DNA of 64,000 nucleotides from Rhipicephalus microplus (taxonomy: Eukaryota; Arthropoda; Arachnida; Ixodida; Ixodidae). Where the stretch lies: the NCBI RefSeq assembly GCF_043290135.1, contig NC_134700.1, positions 78,099,000 through 78,162,999 of the forward strand, given 5' to 3'. Below, piece after piece: positions 43,294 through 54,096 of this stretch (position 1 is the stretch's first letter; every line of letters begins with the position of its first letter). The position numbers and the translations under genes are program-made. The notes below the pieces were generated by a model, which saw nothing but the letters and a program-made list of their open reading frames with translations, was not told the DNA's origin and ran no database searches.

Positions 43294-44208
43294 AGGGCCA
43301 CTTACCAGGTTTGACAATTTTGAGCTGAGAAGCGCAGTGCGTAGACGAGGCGTTCATGATCACGTCTGCCAAACTTTGTAACGCTGCGCGCCGCAGAAAT
43401 GGGTGAAATTTCAGGATGAAAGCTGCTCCCCCTTCCCTCTGCCTGCGCAAGCATAGAAAATGAGGGCATGGCGTAGGCGTAGGAATGGCCCTACGTACAC
43501 GGCAATGTGCAGTGACGTTGGTCCTCTATGTAGACGAGTCTGCTCTGACGTTGTCAACAGTATACCACGTGGCATGGCAAAAATTATTTAACACAACATG
43601 CGTAGTTTATGTATTTCTTGCTTTAAGAGATGAATAAAAATTGAAATAAATAATGAGACGCAATAAAAAATTGTGCGCGTTTTTCTTTCATTTTTCCCGT
43701 GAAATGCTACGAGATGCGTGGCTAATGTGCCCGCGTTTCGCATGCGTTCGTGTCCTCGCGGTCAGCGCATTGAGCAGACGACCGCGTGGAACGCTACTAC
43801 GCGTTCACGCACTCGTTGTGCTCATCTACACTACCGCGTCTAAGCCAGCGTTTCCAAACCATCCCCCAGAAACAAGTAGAAGGACACAAAATAACGCTGG
43901 TCAACAAAGCGATGGTGCTCGCGTGCTCGGGGGCTGGGCTTGTTCGGCACGTCATGTGCACGTCACCTCTTGATCGGATGCCGGAGAGGGTGGGGAAGAG
44001 ATTTGGCTTGCGAAGGCTACGAGGAGGAGCGGCAAGGGTTTCGAGCTCGCCTCCTCTCACCCTCGTTTTGCGCCGCTTCTAAAAACCTGTTTTCTCCGCT
44101 TGTAATGAACCGATTCGAAAAGTTTTTGTGGCAAAACGTTGCTCATCGGACACCCAACAACATCCAATGTCTAACTAAAATTCGGTATGGGGCCTGGTGA
44201 GTGGCCCT
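43294..44208. mobile_element. TTAA-flanked MITE (piggyBac-like, non-autonomous)
   Basis: A 915-bp element whose ends are inverted: AGGGCCACTTACCAGG on the left and CCTGGTGAGTGGCCCT on the right. It is flanked by TTAA at 43290-43293 and 44209-44212, and LINE B' reading continues across it. TTAA target duplications are typical of piggyBac-type transposition. Several open frames of about 60-105 codons inside show no transposase motif, so it depends on an outside enzyme. A purely terminal match cannot exclude another TTAA-specific family. Confidence 0.78.
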
Positions 44209-44212
44209 TTAA

Positions 44213-44527
44213 GGAACTGAACGAAGAGTTTGTCAGAGTTTTAATCTTAGCAGCAGAAAAGACAATACCACAGTCATCTGGCATCGTACGCAAGAAACTC
44301 AACCCTTGGTGCACAAACGAGTGCACTGACACCAAAAAACAATAAAATAAGGCCTGGGAAATTCTATGAAGATACCATACCTACATCAATCTCATCAACT
44401 TCAAACAGGCAAAAGCCAGAGCCTGATTTATTCAAAGACAGACAGAAAAAAATTCATGGCAAAAGTGCGTATCAATTAACAGTTCAGTCACATCTAAACG
44501 CATGCGGTAGGAAGTTTAAAGGAGAGT
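44213..44527 (+). pseudogene. LINE B' relic, segment 2: linker after endonuclease
   Basis: Continues the B' relic (ELNEEFVRVLILAAEKTIPQSS, colinear with the LINE B linker). It is broken by stops. At 44517-44527 is TAAAGGAGAGT, the target repeat of the inserted LINE B copy 2. Confidence 0.75.
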
Positions 44528-45130
44528 CCCCGCAGGGGCGCCTGCGCAAGTAGGCGTTTGGTGTGTAGCGACACCACGGACCCGAGCTAACGGGGGAGTT
44601 TTGGCTCTCTCCCACGCTTAGCCGTGCCTTGCTTTGCCGTGTACGGGGAAAAGGGGATCCTGGGGGTTGAGCCGACGCTGGGTGATTGGACCTTTAAGGC
44701 CCCCCGGCAGAGGCAATACACCCCTTTGGCCCCGGCTTCACGTAGACGGCACCCCTGGGCTGACCCACCCAGGGGAAATCGGCAGTCGCCTTTTCCTATT
44801 TCTCTCTCCCTACATCTTCGTCTTTATCGCTTACTTTTTACCTGTCCTGTCGTCTTCTTTTTTTGTTAACTGCCGAATTTCTTGGCGGCTAGGGTTAACC
44901 CTGGGGGACTGACCTCCCTTGGTCAGGACCACATGGTTATAGTAGCAATGTATGGCTAACGTGTGTATACGTTCCCCTTGTTGGACTCCATGGTGGGTGG
45001 CCAGCATAGCTACCGAATGAACATACTTTTCTATGGAAAAAGCACCCCCCTTTCCACAATCATCGGTCCCGTAAAAGGGGTCGCACCGAGACGAATAGAA
45101 ACCTTCTTACTAAAGAGAGCGATTACACGA
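44528..45130 (+). promoter_or_regulatory. LINE B copy 2 5' leader
   Basis: The first 350 bases are nearly the same as the LINE A leader, including the stems and the CCCCTGGG...CCCAGGGG hairpin. From about 44900 the leader is B specific. The ORF1 start is unclear: damage lies between 45020 and 45190. Confidence 0.65.
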
Positions 45131-45190
45131 AATTCTTTGTTGTAACGTCATTGACTGAAACTAAGGCTCAGGACATATCACCATTCCCGA

Positions 45191-46315
45191 TTGCAAAAGC
45201 AATCAAAGAATGCAATGAAGCAATTACAGTGCAAAAAAATGAATTCAGGAGATCTCTTCATAGAAGTGAAAAACAAAGAACAAAGTGACAAAATTAGACA
45301 CCATGGAAAAATCGGACAACATGAAGTCTGGCTAACAGCCCGCCGATCTCTCAATTACATGCGAGGTGTAATATCCGACAACGAACTGCTCAAGTGCACC
45401 GACGCAGAAATTGAGGATGCTTTAGCGGATCAAGGTGTACTTGCCGCACGAGCAATCATCATCCGTAGAGATAAGAAGGAAACGCGCACAAGGAATGTAA
45501 TACTAACCTTCGCAAGCACAACGCTTCCTGCTGCAGTTAAGGTAGCGTATCTTTAACTACGTGTGAGGCCCTACATACCTAATCCTCACAGGTGCTTCCG
45601 ACGCCAGAGGTTTCGGCACGGGTCTCATTCATGTCGTGGTAATCCAACCTGCATGAAATGCGGCCAGAATGAACGTGAAGATGGCGAGTGCAAGAACGCT
45701 TTAAACTGTGTGAACTGCAAGGGGCCCCATGCAGCGTACTCACGCTCCTGCCCAGAATGGCAAAAAGAAAAAGACATACTTACACTGAAAACCAAGGAAA
45801 ACATATCGTATCCAGAAGCGTGCCAGCGAGTGGTTCTTGCCCAAAAGGGCACCTACGCTGAAGCGTTGCGAAGGGGGAAGGCACCGCCGACGGTCTCTGT
45901 AGGCCCACAGGTCGAACTCCAGGACCTATTGGCCACGGTCCGTCCCCGAGACAAGATTGAAAAAAAGGCACCAAGAGCCTTTTTTCAGGGAGGCCCCGAA
46001 GCCTCGACCAGTGTTGGCGCCAGCCAACCTAATGTCGAGGCAAAAGAGGTCTCAACAACGGTGCCGAGTAGCCAGCCTCCCTTGAGGAGGCCAGCATTCT
46101 CGCTGGGCACCAACACTGTTGAGCACCCTGGTGGTGCCGAGTCCATGGACGTGAGTCCATCGGACACTGAAAGCCTGACAGACCTGCTCCAACCAGCCGG
46201 GCGATCAGGCAGCCCATCATTCCTCCCTGCCAGGGAGGAAAAGGGAGCCGAAACCCAATTTCGGCCCCACAAAAAAAAAGAAGTGACGAAGCACACGAAT
46301 AGTGTCGCTTTTTAG
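45191..46315 (+). pseudogene. LINE B copy 2 ORF1, gag-like CCHC protein, one stop
   Basis: Two frames (45191-45556 and 45563-46315), separated by a TAA and an apparent indel near 45555-45562, encode the gag-like protein. Knuckle 1 has lost a Cys (CFRRQRFRHGSHSC). Knuckle 2 is irregular (CMKCGQNEREDGEC). Knuckle 3 is intact (CVNCKGPHAAYSRSC). The C-terminal part is Pro/Ser rich and ends in a Lys run. It is related to LINE A ORF1 in layout (SRSCxxWxKEKxIxTLK) but very different in sequence. Confidence 0.85.
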
Positions 46316-46370
46316 CTTTTGCACAACTAACCCGAAATACTAAATTTTATACACATCATTTCACGTAATC

Positions 46371-47465
46371 GCATACATCATCCATTGGAACTGCAGAGGC
46401 ATGACACGAAACTTGAGCGACATTAAGGACATATTTACAAGCTTCTCTCCTGTAGCATTATGCTTGCAGGAAACGAATCTGGGACCAAAAACACCAAAAT
46501 ACTAAAGGTTACACTGTTATACGTCGCGACCGCTCGCAAAGCAACCGGCTGTCGGGCGGTGTCGCCATTGTTGTCCAAAGTGGTATATCAGTAAGAGAAG
46601 TTATAGTTAACAGTTTTATTGAAACGGCTGCAGTCACCATTTTATCACATAAAACTATCACTATTTGTTCCATATACATTCCACCTCATACAGCATGCAG
46701 ATTTTACTGTAAAAGATCTAGAATTAATTGCAGAACAGCTACATAAACCTTTTTTAATGGCAGGAGATTTTAATGCGCATAACATACTATCGGGTAGTGT
46801 AAAGACAGACTAGTAGAGGGCAGGTAATTGAAGATTTTATTCTTACTAACAATGTGTGTCTTTTAAACACTGGATCATCGACAAACTGCTCTCCAGGCTC
46901 AGGAACCATGAGTTTCTTGGATTTGGCACTGTGCTCTAGCTCACTGTTTGCAGATTTTACATGGGAAACAATAAACAACCCTTATGGTAGTGACCATCTA
47001 CTGTCGATTGTAAGACTAACGTCGCCACTTCCGACCATACGATCTCGACCACAGCGTTGGAAGCTTCACAAAGCTAACTGGCCTTTGTTTACACAGAGAG
47101 CTAATCTACAGGCTGAGTTCTCTGAACATCTAACAGTAGAGGAAATAAATGAAAAGTTCACCGATTGCATACTGTCTGCAGCAGAGCAAGCTATTCCCCA
47201 GTCTTCAGGACTAGTGGGAAGAAAACTAAAGCCATGGTGGACGAGTGAGTGTGCAAAAGCCAAAAAACTACATAATAAAGCATGGTGCAACTTCCGTAGG
47301 TACCCCACATGTGACAACCTCCTTGCGTTCAAACAAGCTAAAGCAAAAACACGATATATTCGTAGAAATGCAGAAAAATTGTCCTGGCAGAAGTACATAT
47401 CTACAATCGATAGCACAACCACACCCAAGAAAATGTGGAACCAGGTTAGAAAAATTCAGCGGTGA
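46371..47465 (+). pseudogene. LINE B copy 2 ORF2, endonuclease part
   Basis: It begins about AYIIHWNCRGMTRNLSDI. Stops near 46503 and 46587-46600, and TAG at 46811, break it. MAGDFNAHN (about 46755) and NNPYGSDHLLSIV (about 46975) are the endonuclease motifs. From 46854 to 47465 the frame is open and runs on into the linker (KPWWTSECAKAKKLHNKAW). A frameshift at about 47455 ends it; copy 1 has a one-base-shorter A run at the same place. Confidence 0.85.
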
Positions 47466-47580
47466 CTAATCCTCATACGCAACACCCATACTTACAGACC
47501 CAGGCACACAGACATCTCTAGAGGAGCAGGCTAACATTTTAGGCGAACACTTTTACACTATATCCAGTTCCGTTAATTAC

Positions 47581-50090
47581 ATGCCATCCTTCCTGGACTC
47601 CAAACAGACAACCGAAAAACAAAAACTACCAGTAACCAGTGGCCTAGATGAGCCGTACAATGCTCCCTTGACACTCCAAGAGTTAAGCACTGTGCTTTCG
47701 GCGGGAAAAAAGACCGCAGTCGGGCCAGACAGAATTAATTACACAATGCTCGTGCACCTGTCTCAAGCTGCCGTGCAAGCATTATTGAAGTTCTTCAACG
47801 TGATTTGGAAAACTGGCAAAATGCCCACAAAATGGAAAATGACAACTATAGTGCCATTTCTAAAGACTGGAAGACCACCCACTTAACAGGGTAGCTATAG
47901 GCCCATAGCACTTACAAGCTGTATGGCAAAATCATACGAAAGCATAATAAACATAAGACTAACATACACGCTTGAAATAGACAACCTACTAGATGATCAT
48001 CAGTGTGGGTATAAGAAAGGCCATTCAACGATCGATCATCCTTTTCGTCTCGAACACTCAGAACGTGAGGCCTTCTTACATGGGCAACCCTGCCTAGCAG
48101 TGTTTTTTGACCTGGAGAAGGCCTACGACACTGCGTGCAGGTACGGTATACTGAGAGACCTGGCGAATCTCAGAATACATGGAAGAATGCTTAATTGCCT
48201 CTCTGACTTTCTATCAAACCGAAACTTTCAGGTACGGTTGGGCTCCACACTATCGCGTGTTTTTGTCCAAGAGAATGGTGTGCCGCAGGGTTGCGTGTTA
48301 GGCACTACACTCTTCGTAGTCGAAATGAATTCAATTAACGAAGTAATCCCACCCTCCATCCTACACTCATTATATATTGATGATCTTGACATGGCATCTC
48401 GAGCCTCAACCATATCCACATGTGAAAGGCAGCTGCATCTAACTATCAACAAACTCGCCAAATGAGCAGATCAAAACGGCTTTCGCTTTTCTACCCAGAA
48501 AACTGTTACCCTACTTTTCTCACAAAAGCGCGGCTTGTATCCGGACCCTGTTCTTAAAACCAACAACAGTGTACTGCCATTCAAGTCAGAACACCGGTTC
48601 CTAGGCTTAGTCTCTGACAGGAAACTAAACTTCATTTCCCACATGAATTACACAAAAAAGAAAGCAAACAAAGCGCTCAACATTCTGAAACTACTATCGT
48701 GAAAACACTGGGGTGCCGATCGAGTCTGCCTCTTACGCATATACTTTTCAATCGTGCGCAGCATACTTGACTATAGCAGGGTTATTTACGGTTCAGCCAG
48801 AAAACCTTACCTCAAACGCCTTGACGCAATACATAATCATGTGTTGCGCTTGGCGACTGGAGCATATAGAACTTCACCTGTCCAGAACTTATATGCTGAT
48901 AGCAAGGAGCCTTGCCTGGAACAAAGAAGAGCGCTACTTACTGTATCCTATGTATTAAGAACCAGATCAAAACCAAGCCACATATGTCACACTATTGTCT
49001 CTCACATCGGTACCAGAATACAATACAACAACAGACCGCACACAATAAGACCGCTTCTCCTACGCTTTGAAGAAATATGTTTAGACTACAAAGTACCAAA
49101 TCAGGCACTAAGCGTTGTCCGAACGCCGGAAAGACTGGCTCCATAGTTAGACTTTTCGCACTACACTGACTTTGTCTTAACTCATTTAAGGAAGAAGGAA
49201 ACTCCACGGGAACAAGTTATCCAGGATTTCCTAGCCGTACAAAAAAAATATAACACGCAGTCTGAATACTACAGTGATGGATCGAAAACACAAGAATGTA
49301 CAGGAAGTGCTGTCATATCAAAACACTCAGAAACATGTATAAGACTACCGCCATTTGTGTCTATCTTCACAGCAGAAGTATATGCTCTTTTGATTGCTCT
49401 CGAAGAAATTTTATCAAGAAATCACAAAAAGCTGTCATATACACTGACTCACTTAGCGCATTAAAAACCCTACATTTAAGGTCGGAAAACGAACGGTTTT
49501 CGGGGAAATTCTACAGAAGCTAGAAAGAGCTGAGAAAAATGGCAAGACAATACGGCTTGTATGGGTGCCGAGCCATGTTGGTATCCCAGGAAACGAAAGG
49601 GCAGACAGGGTAGCAACAAGAGCAGGTGATCAAAAAAATAGCAGAAATAACGGCACCATTCAGAGACTGTTTCAACGATTGTCGGACAGCCTTTAGGGGA
49701 AAATGGCAAGAAGAGTGGCAGGCTCAGGTGCATAACAAGCTGCAAATTGTCAAGCCTATTCTACAAGAATGGAAGTCATGCAATCACCAAAAGCGCTTCA
49801 TCGAAGTAATACTATGCCGCCTGTGGATAGGTTATACTCACCTCACCCACAACTTCTTGTTGCGCGGAGAAAATCAACCAGAATGCGAACGTTGTAAGGA
49901 ACCTCTGACTATCAATCATTTTTTAATAACATGCCCAGTCTTTGAAAAAAGAAGACAGGCTTATTTTAAACAATTTTACAGAACACAAACACCTTTCCAC
50001 CCAATGTTAATACTATCAGAAAATGCACTCATCCCTATAGAGGACGTTCTCCGGTTTCTAGAGGCCGCAGGCGCTTTAAACAAACTGTAA
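47581..50090 (+). pseudogene. LINE B copy 2 ORF2, RT, RNase H and C-terminal zinc region
   Basis: The RT spans 47581-48465: GKKTAVGPDRINYTML, KKGHSTIDHPFRLEH, FDLEKAYDTA, GVPQGCVLG and LYIDDLD. RNase H follows (YYSDGSKTQ at about 49270, FTAEVYALL, IYTDSLSAL, VWVPSHVGIPGNE). Then comes CERCKEPLTINHFLITC at about 49890. Nonsense codons at 47884-47886, 48463-48465, 48700-48702 and 49144-49146 and a frameshift near 49418 all coincide with those of copy 1. The last open part is 49626-50090. Not able to encode a working RT. Confidence 0.88.
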
Positions 50091-50215
50091 ACAGAAGTCT
50101 GTTTTTCATCTCATATTTTAACCCTTTTATCATAATCACCCAGTGTCTGGCGCATCATAGCCATTGCTGCTTTTGCGCCATAAAACCCAACGTAACTAAC
50201 TAACTAAAGGAGAGT

Positions 50216-51116
50216 ACAATGCATTGCTGAAATATAAAGAAAGTGTATAGAGACAAAGACTGCCTACTACCAGTACCCTAAATTAATGCTATAACCTTCC
50301 GTTTACACTGCACGAATTAAACACGGTACTTTCCGCCGGTAAAAAAAAACGGCAACAGGGTCTGACCAGGTACACTACGCAATGTTGGCACACCTATCCC
50401 AAGCATCCGCGGAGACACTTCTCCAATTCTTTAACAAAATATGGGACTCTGGCATAATGCCTGAAGATTGGAAAATTTCAATAGTTATACCGTTTCTCAA
50501 ACCGGGTGAACCCCAAACATCCCCAAGTAACTACAGGCCCATTGCATTACCAATCTTCCTAGAAAAAAAATACGAAAGCATCATAAATATAATACTTACC
50601 TTCACTCTGTAATCAGAGCACCTAATAGAAGCACACTAGTGCGTATACAAAAAGGGCTGTTCTACCACTGATCATCTTGTTAGGCTGGAACAAGAAATAC
50701 GACAAGCATTTCTACACAAACAGTTCTGTCTCACGGACTTCTTTGACTTAGAGAAAGCTTATGACACAACTTGGAGATATGGGATTCTCAGATATCTAGC
50801 TAACTTAGGGATTCCTGGAAGAATGCTGAACTCCTTAACAATTTCCTATCTAATAAAACTTTTCAAGTACACCTGGGTGCGGTACCATCACGAACATTTG
50901 TCCAAGAAAATGGCGTGCCACAGGGCTGCTTTTTGAGCACCACTCTGTGTATAGTCAAAATGAACTCTATCGACAGGGCTATACCCAGTAGAGTCATGCA
51001 CTCCATTTATGTTGACGATCAACAAATCGCCTGCCATGCCTCCAGCCTATTATCCTGTGAAAGGCAACTCCAAATTGCGATAAATCAGCAAACGAAATGG
51101 GCCGACCAAAATGGTG
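50216..51116 (+). pseudogene. LINE B' relic, segment 3: RT
   Basis: After the LINE B copy 2 insertion the B' relic continues: SNYRPIALPIF (about 50525), FDLEKAYDTTWRYG (about 50745), ENGVPQGCFLSTTL (about 50910) and MHSIYVDDQQIA (about 50995). It is broken by stops and indels. It ends at about 51116 in the middle of RT, without RNase H, 3' UTR or tail, so its 3' part has been deleted or replaced. Confidence 0.8.
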
Positions 51117-51774
51117 AGGGCAGGAATAAGTTCATCATTTGAGGACAGGAATGAGTTAGCTGTAAGATCAAATTTGAGAAGCGTTTGAGAGAAATGGGCG
51201 AGAAGCGTTGGGCTAGGAATGTTTTCAGGTAGCTACCTGTACATGATTAATGTCGATACGAAATGGAGGAAGCAAACCAGAAAATTGAGGAGTAAATACT
51301 TGGAGAAGAGCAGGGGGCCAAACCATAAAAAACTATCGGTTAAGAAGAAGGTGAAGGAAACGGAGACCGATATGTGGAGAAGTGGCATGATTAAGAAGTC
51401 TGCACTAGAGATCTATTGAACTTTTAAGCAGGAAATTGCTAAGGAAAGGATCTAGCAAGATTGGGCCCTGCCTTGCACCAGATAATTAGAAAACAGTGCA
51501 CGCTCGCTTCCTAGCTGAGGTTTACCATGCAGGTGTGCTGGCTGAGTTTGTGCCTTTGCTATGATGAAATGAAATCGTAGCTGAATAATCTTTTGTTCTA
51601 ATTCGGTTGTTGCACATTGCACAGTAGATTTATACGGGTTTTTAATAACTCTAATAACGCAGTTACACATCCGTTAGGCCTATGTACAAGCTTCTGTTCC
51701 TGACATGAAGCTCTAATTTTCAAAACTGAAGCACAATATTCAACAACTGATTTACTTACACTTTATTCACTTCA
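51117..51774. other. Unidentified segment between LINE B' and the P relic
   Basis: Short open pieces at 51219-51419 (about YMINVDTKWRKQTRKL) have a purine-rich, codon-like look but no motif I can name. They could be a fragment of yet another retroelement. 51420-51774 is AT-rich without recognisable features. Confidence 0.4.
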
Positions 51775-52236
51775 TCATGCGCAACGGCTTAGCTTCAGCT
51801 GCTTGGCCCTCTGCCGCTTCCCTCGTTTGTCACAGTTCAGTCCTTTCACACAAAAATAAAGACGCGCGACAACGTAAAAACTAATTACTTTCGCTGTGAG
51901 AGTAGCTGCATGTACACTGCAACCAATTTCAATGTAGAGTCTGTGCTGAACAACTGCCAGCATGTCCATAATGCTGTAAGAGTGCAGCTCGCTCTGGCAG
52001 AAACAATCTGTGAATATATCTTCGGGCTTTTTCACAAAGCCGTACAGCTGACTAAAAGGATGGAGGAAGCCTCCTCGGTCACAATAGTTTCTTAGCCGAG
52101 CAAGCTGAAAACTTTCACCTGGTGAGGTCACGGTGAGCGTCTTGACGCAATCTTGCCATTTTGTTCTAGCATTGACAACGCATTTTCGTGCAACATAGCC
52201 CGAAATATGGTAAATGAGCCTGGAGTCGCTCCTGAC

Positions 52237-52292
52237 CTGGTTGTGGTCATCTGGTTGTGGTCATCTGGAGCCTGGTTGTGGTCATCTGAAGC
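52237..52292. repeat. Short imperfect tandem repeat in the P relic
   Basis: CTGGTTGTGGTCAT recurs three times at spacing of about 15 and 24 bases. On the minus strand it gives a DDHNQ repeat, a locally expanded low-complexity linker. Confidence 0.7.
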
Positions 52293-52590
52293 CTGCGGGT
52301 CAGCATTTTGCTGGTGTACCATGTTTTTTTTTTCTCTCTCTTCGGCTGCAGTGGTAGCAGCAGTTTCACTGCACTCATCTCTATCGGTTGATGATTCGAG
52401 CGAGTCAACTTCCAGCAATGAGGCCAGGGCACCCTCCTCGTAGTTTTCATTGCTAACAGACGTAACCAGACCATAAAATGAGCGGTAATTCACAGTGATT
52501 AGGAACTGTTTTGGAGTTGGGTGATCATTATTGCTAGAAGCTTGTCTTACAATTCTGAAAAAAAAATTCTCGATTGGGTCCTGGCTGGTC

Positions 52591-52662
52591 CTTGATGTCA
52601 TTAGGTACTTGCATCACGTCACGGTACTTGATGTCATTAGGTACTTGTATCCAACCTTGGAT
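52591..52662. repeat. 36-bp tandem duplication in the P relic
   Basis: CTTGATGTCATTAGGTACTTG occurs at 52591-52611 and 52627-52647, a 36-base step. On the minus strand the codons KYLMTS are repeated. The step is a multiple of three, but the first unit carries a TGA, so the duplication itself interrupts the frame before SQDPIENFF. Confidence 0.8.
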
Positions 52663-54096
52663 GTCAAGTAGGCAAGCAACTCGAAAGTACTTGAAATGGT
52701 GACACGCAAGCCAGCTGTTGTGGAGTCACTTAAAAATTCACCAGTTCTTTTGGCATGCCTTTCCCACTGATCAAGGTACGACAGGAAGTCCTTCAGGGTT
52801 TCTTCTTTCAAAGAGCCTGGCCGGAGAGCTTCTGCAGCATACCGTGATGTCATCACTGATATCAACTGGCTCACCTTGTTGAAAAAATAGAAGGAAACAA
52901 TATTGCTTGAATTCTTGTTCACATGACCTCTCGGATTACAAACACCGTCATGCCGTCGGGCAAAAAACTGCAAACTCCTTCATTTTCATTTTAAGGAATG
53001 TTTACTAAAAGCATTCTATAAGCTGGCTGGCACGGAGATTGGTTAGTCTGGGGCACAGTGTTGTCTGGGGTGGAGGCCTCGTCAGGAGACATACGGGTCA
53101 TCCTTTGCCTAACCTCGAGGACATAATTCACATTGTGTATTTATGTCTGAAATAAACGAGTGAATTGTGTATTTATGTCTGAATAAACGAGGACGGAGAT
53201 TGGGTCTCCCGCGAGATATCCGCACTTCTTTTCCCTCAATAATATGCACATAGTCTCTTAGCACATAACGCGGCTCGAAGTAAAGCTCGCACACTGCACT
53301 GGTGTCTTCCGAGGCTTATCCGCTCTGCGCAGGTTTTTCTCCCATTGTTTACGCCTGTTCTCATCCTTCGGGACGCCAAACAACGACAGCTTCGGCCCAC
53401 CCTTCACGAACACATAGCCTGTTTGGCACCCAGGCGCGTAGCAGTGGTTTTGCCGATATCGCGGCATGGCTTAGGCACTAAAGCACATACCGATTTCTTG
53501 AGTGGTGTGTACGGCTCACAGCTGACGGCAAAAACACAGCGCTACAATGGCCACAGCAATAGCACGTCCCTCGACAACTGCTGCTGCGTAAGAGCTGGCC
53601 AGCACTTTCAGCCGCCACGCTCACCCAAAGTTCTATTCATGGCGATGCCAGCGCCGCCTCCTGGGCGAAGAGAGAAACACACACAGGGGACGTTTGTGGA
53701 GCCACCCCATCGCATACCCTCTGCCGGGGAGTAAGCCCTCTGCCCTCTTCTAGTACGCTGTAACCCTACCACAGAATGGCAGTCAGTTCACCTGGTGCAA
53801 CGTCTCTTAGATTTCCCGTGTCTGTCGGATAGAGGTGTGCGCCGACTGGTCGGCGCGCCGCCGCCGAGAGTTTTCGCCACGCCGCTGCCGCCAAGGAGGT
53901 TATACTAAACTTTCTGGAGTGGCGGAGGGGCTCCGCGGCTGACGCCACGCGCCGCCATATTGCTCAGGGCAGAAAGCGGTCGAACGCATTGTAACGCGTG
54001 CATGTGCGTGCGGCCTCTCCGTTGTTTTTCTTGAGTGCGGTGCCTCTAATCGAATGAGGCCGCTGTGGCAGACGACTGTGACCTCTTCTGAAGACG

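Larger units (their letters stand above)
44528..50204 (+). mobile_element. LINE family B copy 2, full length
   Basis: A complete 5.68-kb LINE with leader, ORF1, ORF2, 3' hairpin (50148-50180) and an ACTAACTAACTA tail. TAAAGGAGAGT occurs at 44517-44527 and 50205-50215, an 11-bp target duplication, so it arrived by its own retrotransposition event. Both ORFs are damaged. It has the same leader start (CCCCGCAGGGGCG) and the same kind of 3' hairpin as LINE A. Confidence 0.92.
51775..53467 (-). pseudogene. P-type transposase relic with THAP domain, minus strand
   Basis: Read from 53467 downward, in order. A THAP domain comes first (CYAPGC, PKLSLFGVPKD, RKQWEKNLRR). A one-base frameshift near 53292 leads to VCELYFEPRYVLRDYVHI, where the zinc-binding His of CxxH is Tyr. 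After a gap, 52870-52660 carries VMTSRYAAEALRPGS and TAGLRVTISSTFELLAYL. Then comes SQDPIENFFFRIVRQASSNN (about 52590-52530), containing the D-x-x-E pair of P transposases. The C-terminus is GGFLHPFSQLYGFVKK and HAATLTAKVISFYVVARL. The central catalytic region (D...DxxHxxK) is absent, so there is an internal deletion as well as stops. Confidence 0.78.

Noticed and set aside
53345..53734. 129-codon plus-strand frame
   Set aside because: It overlaps the antisense of a THAP domain and shows no motif of its own.
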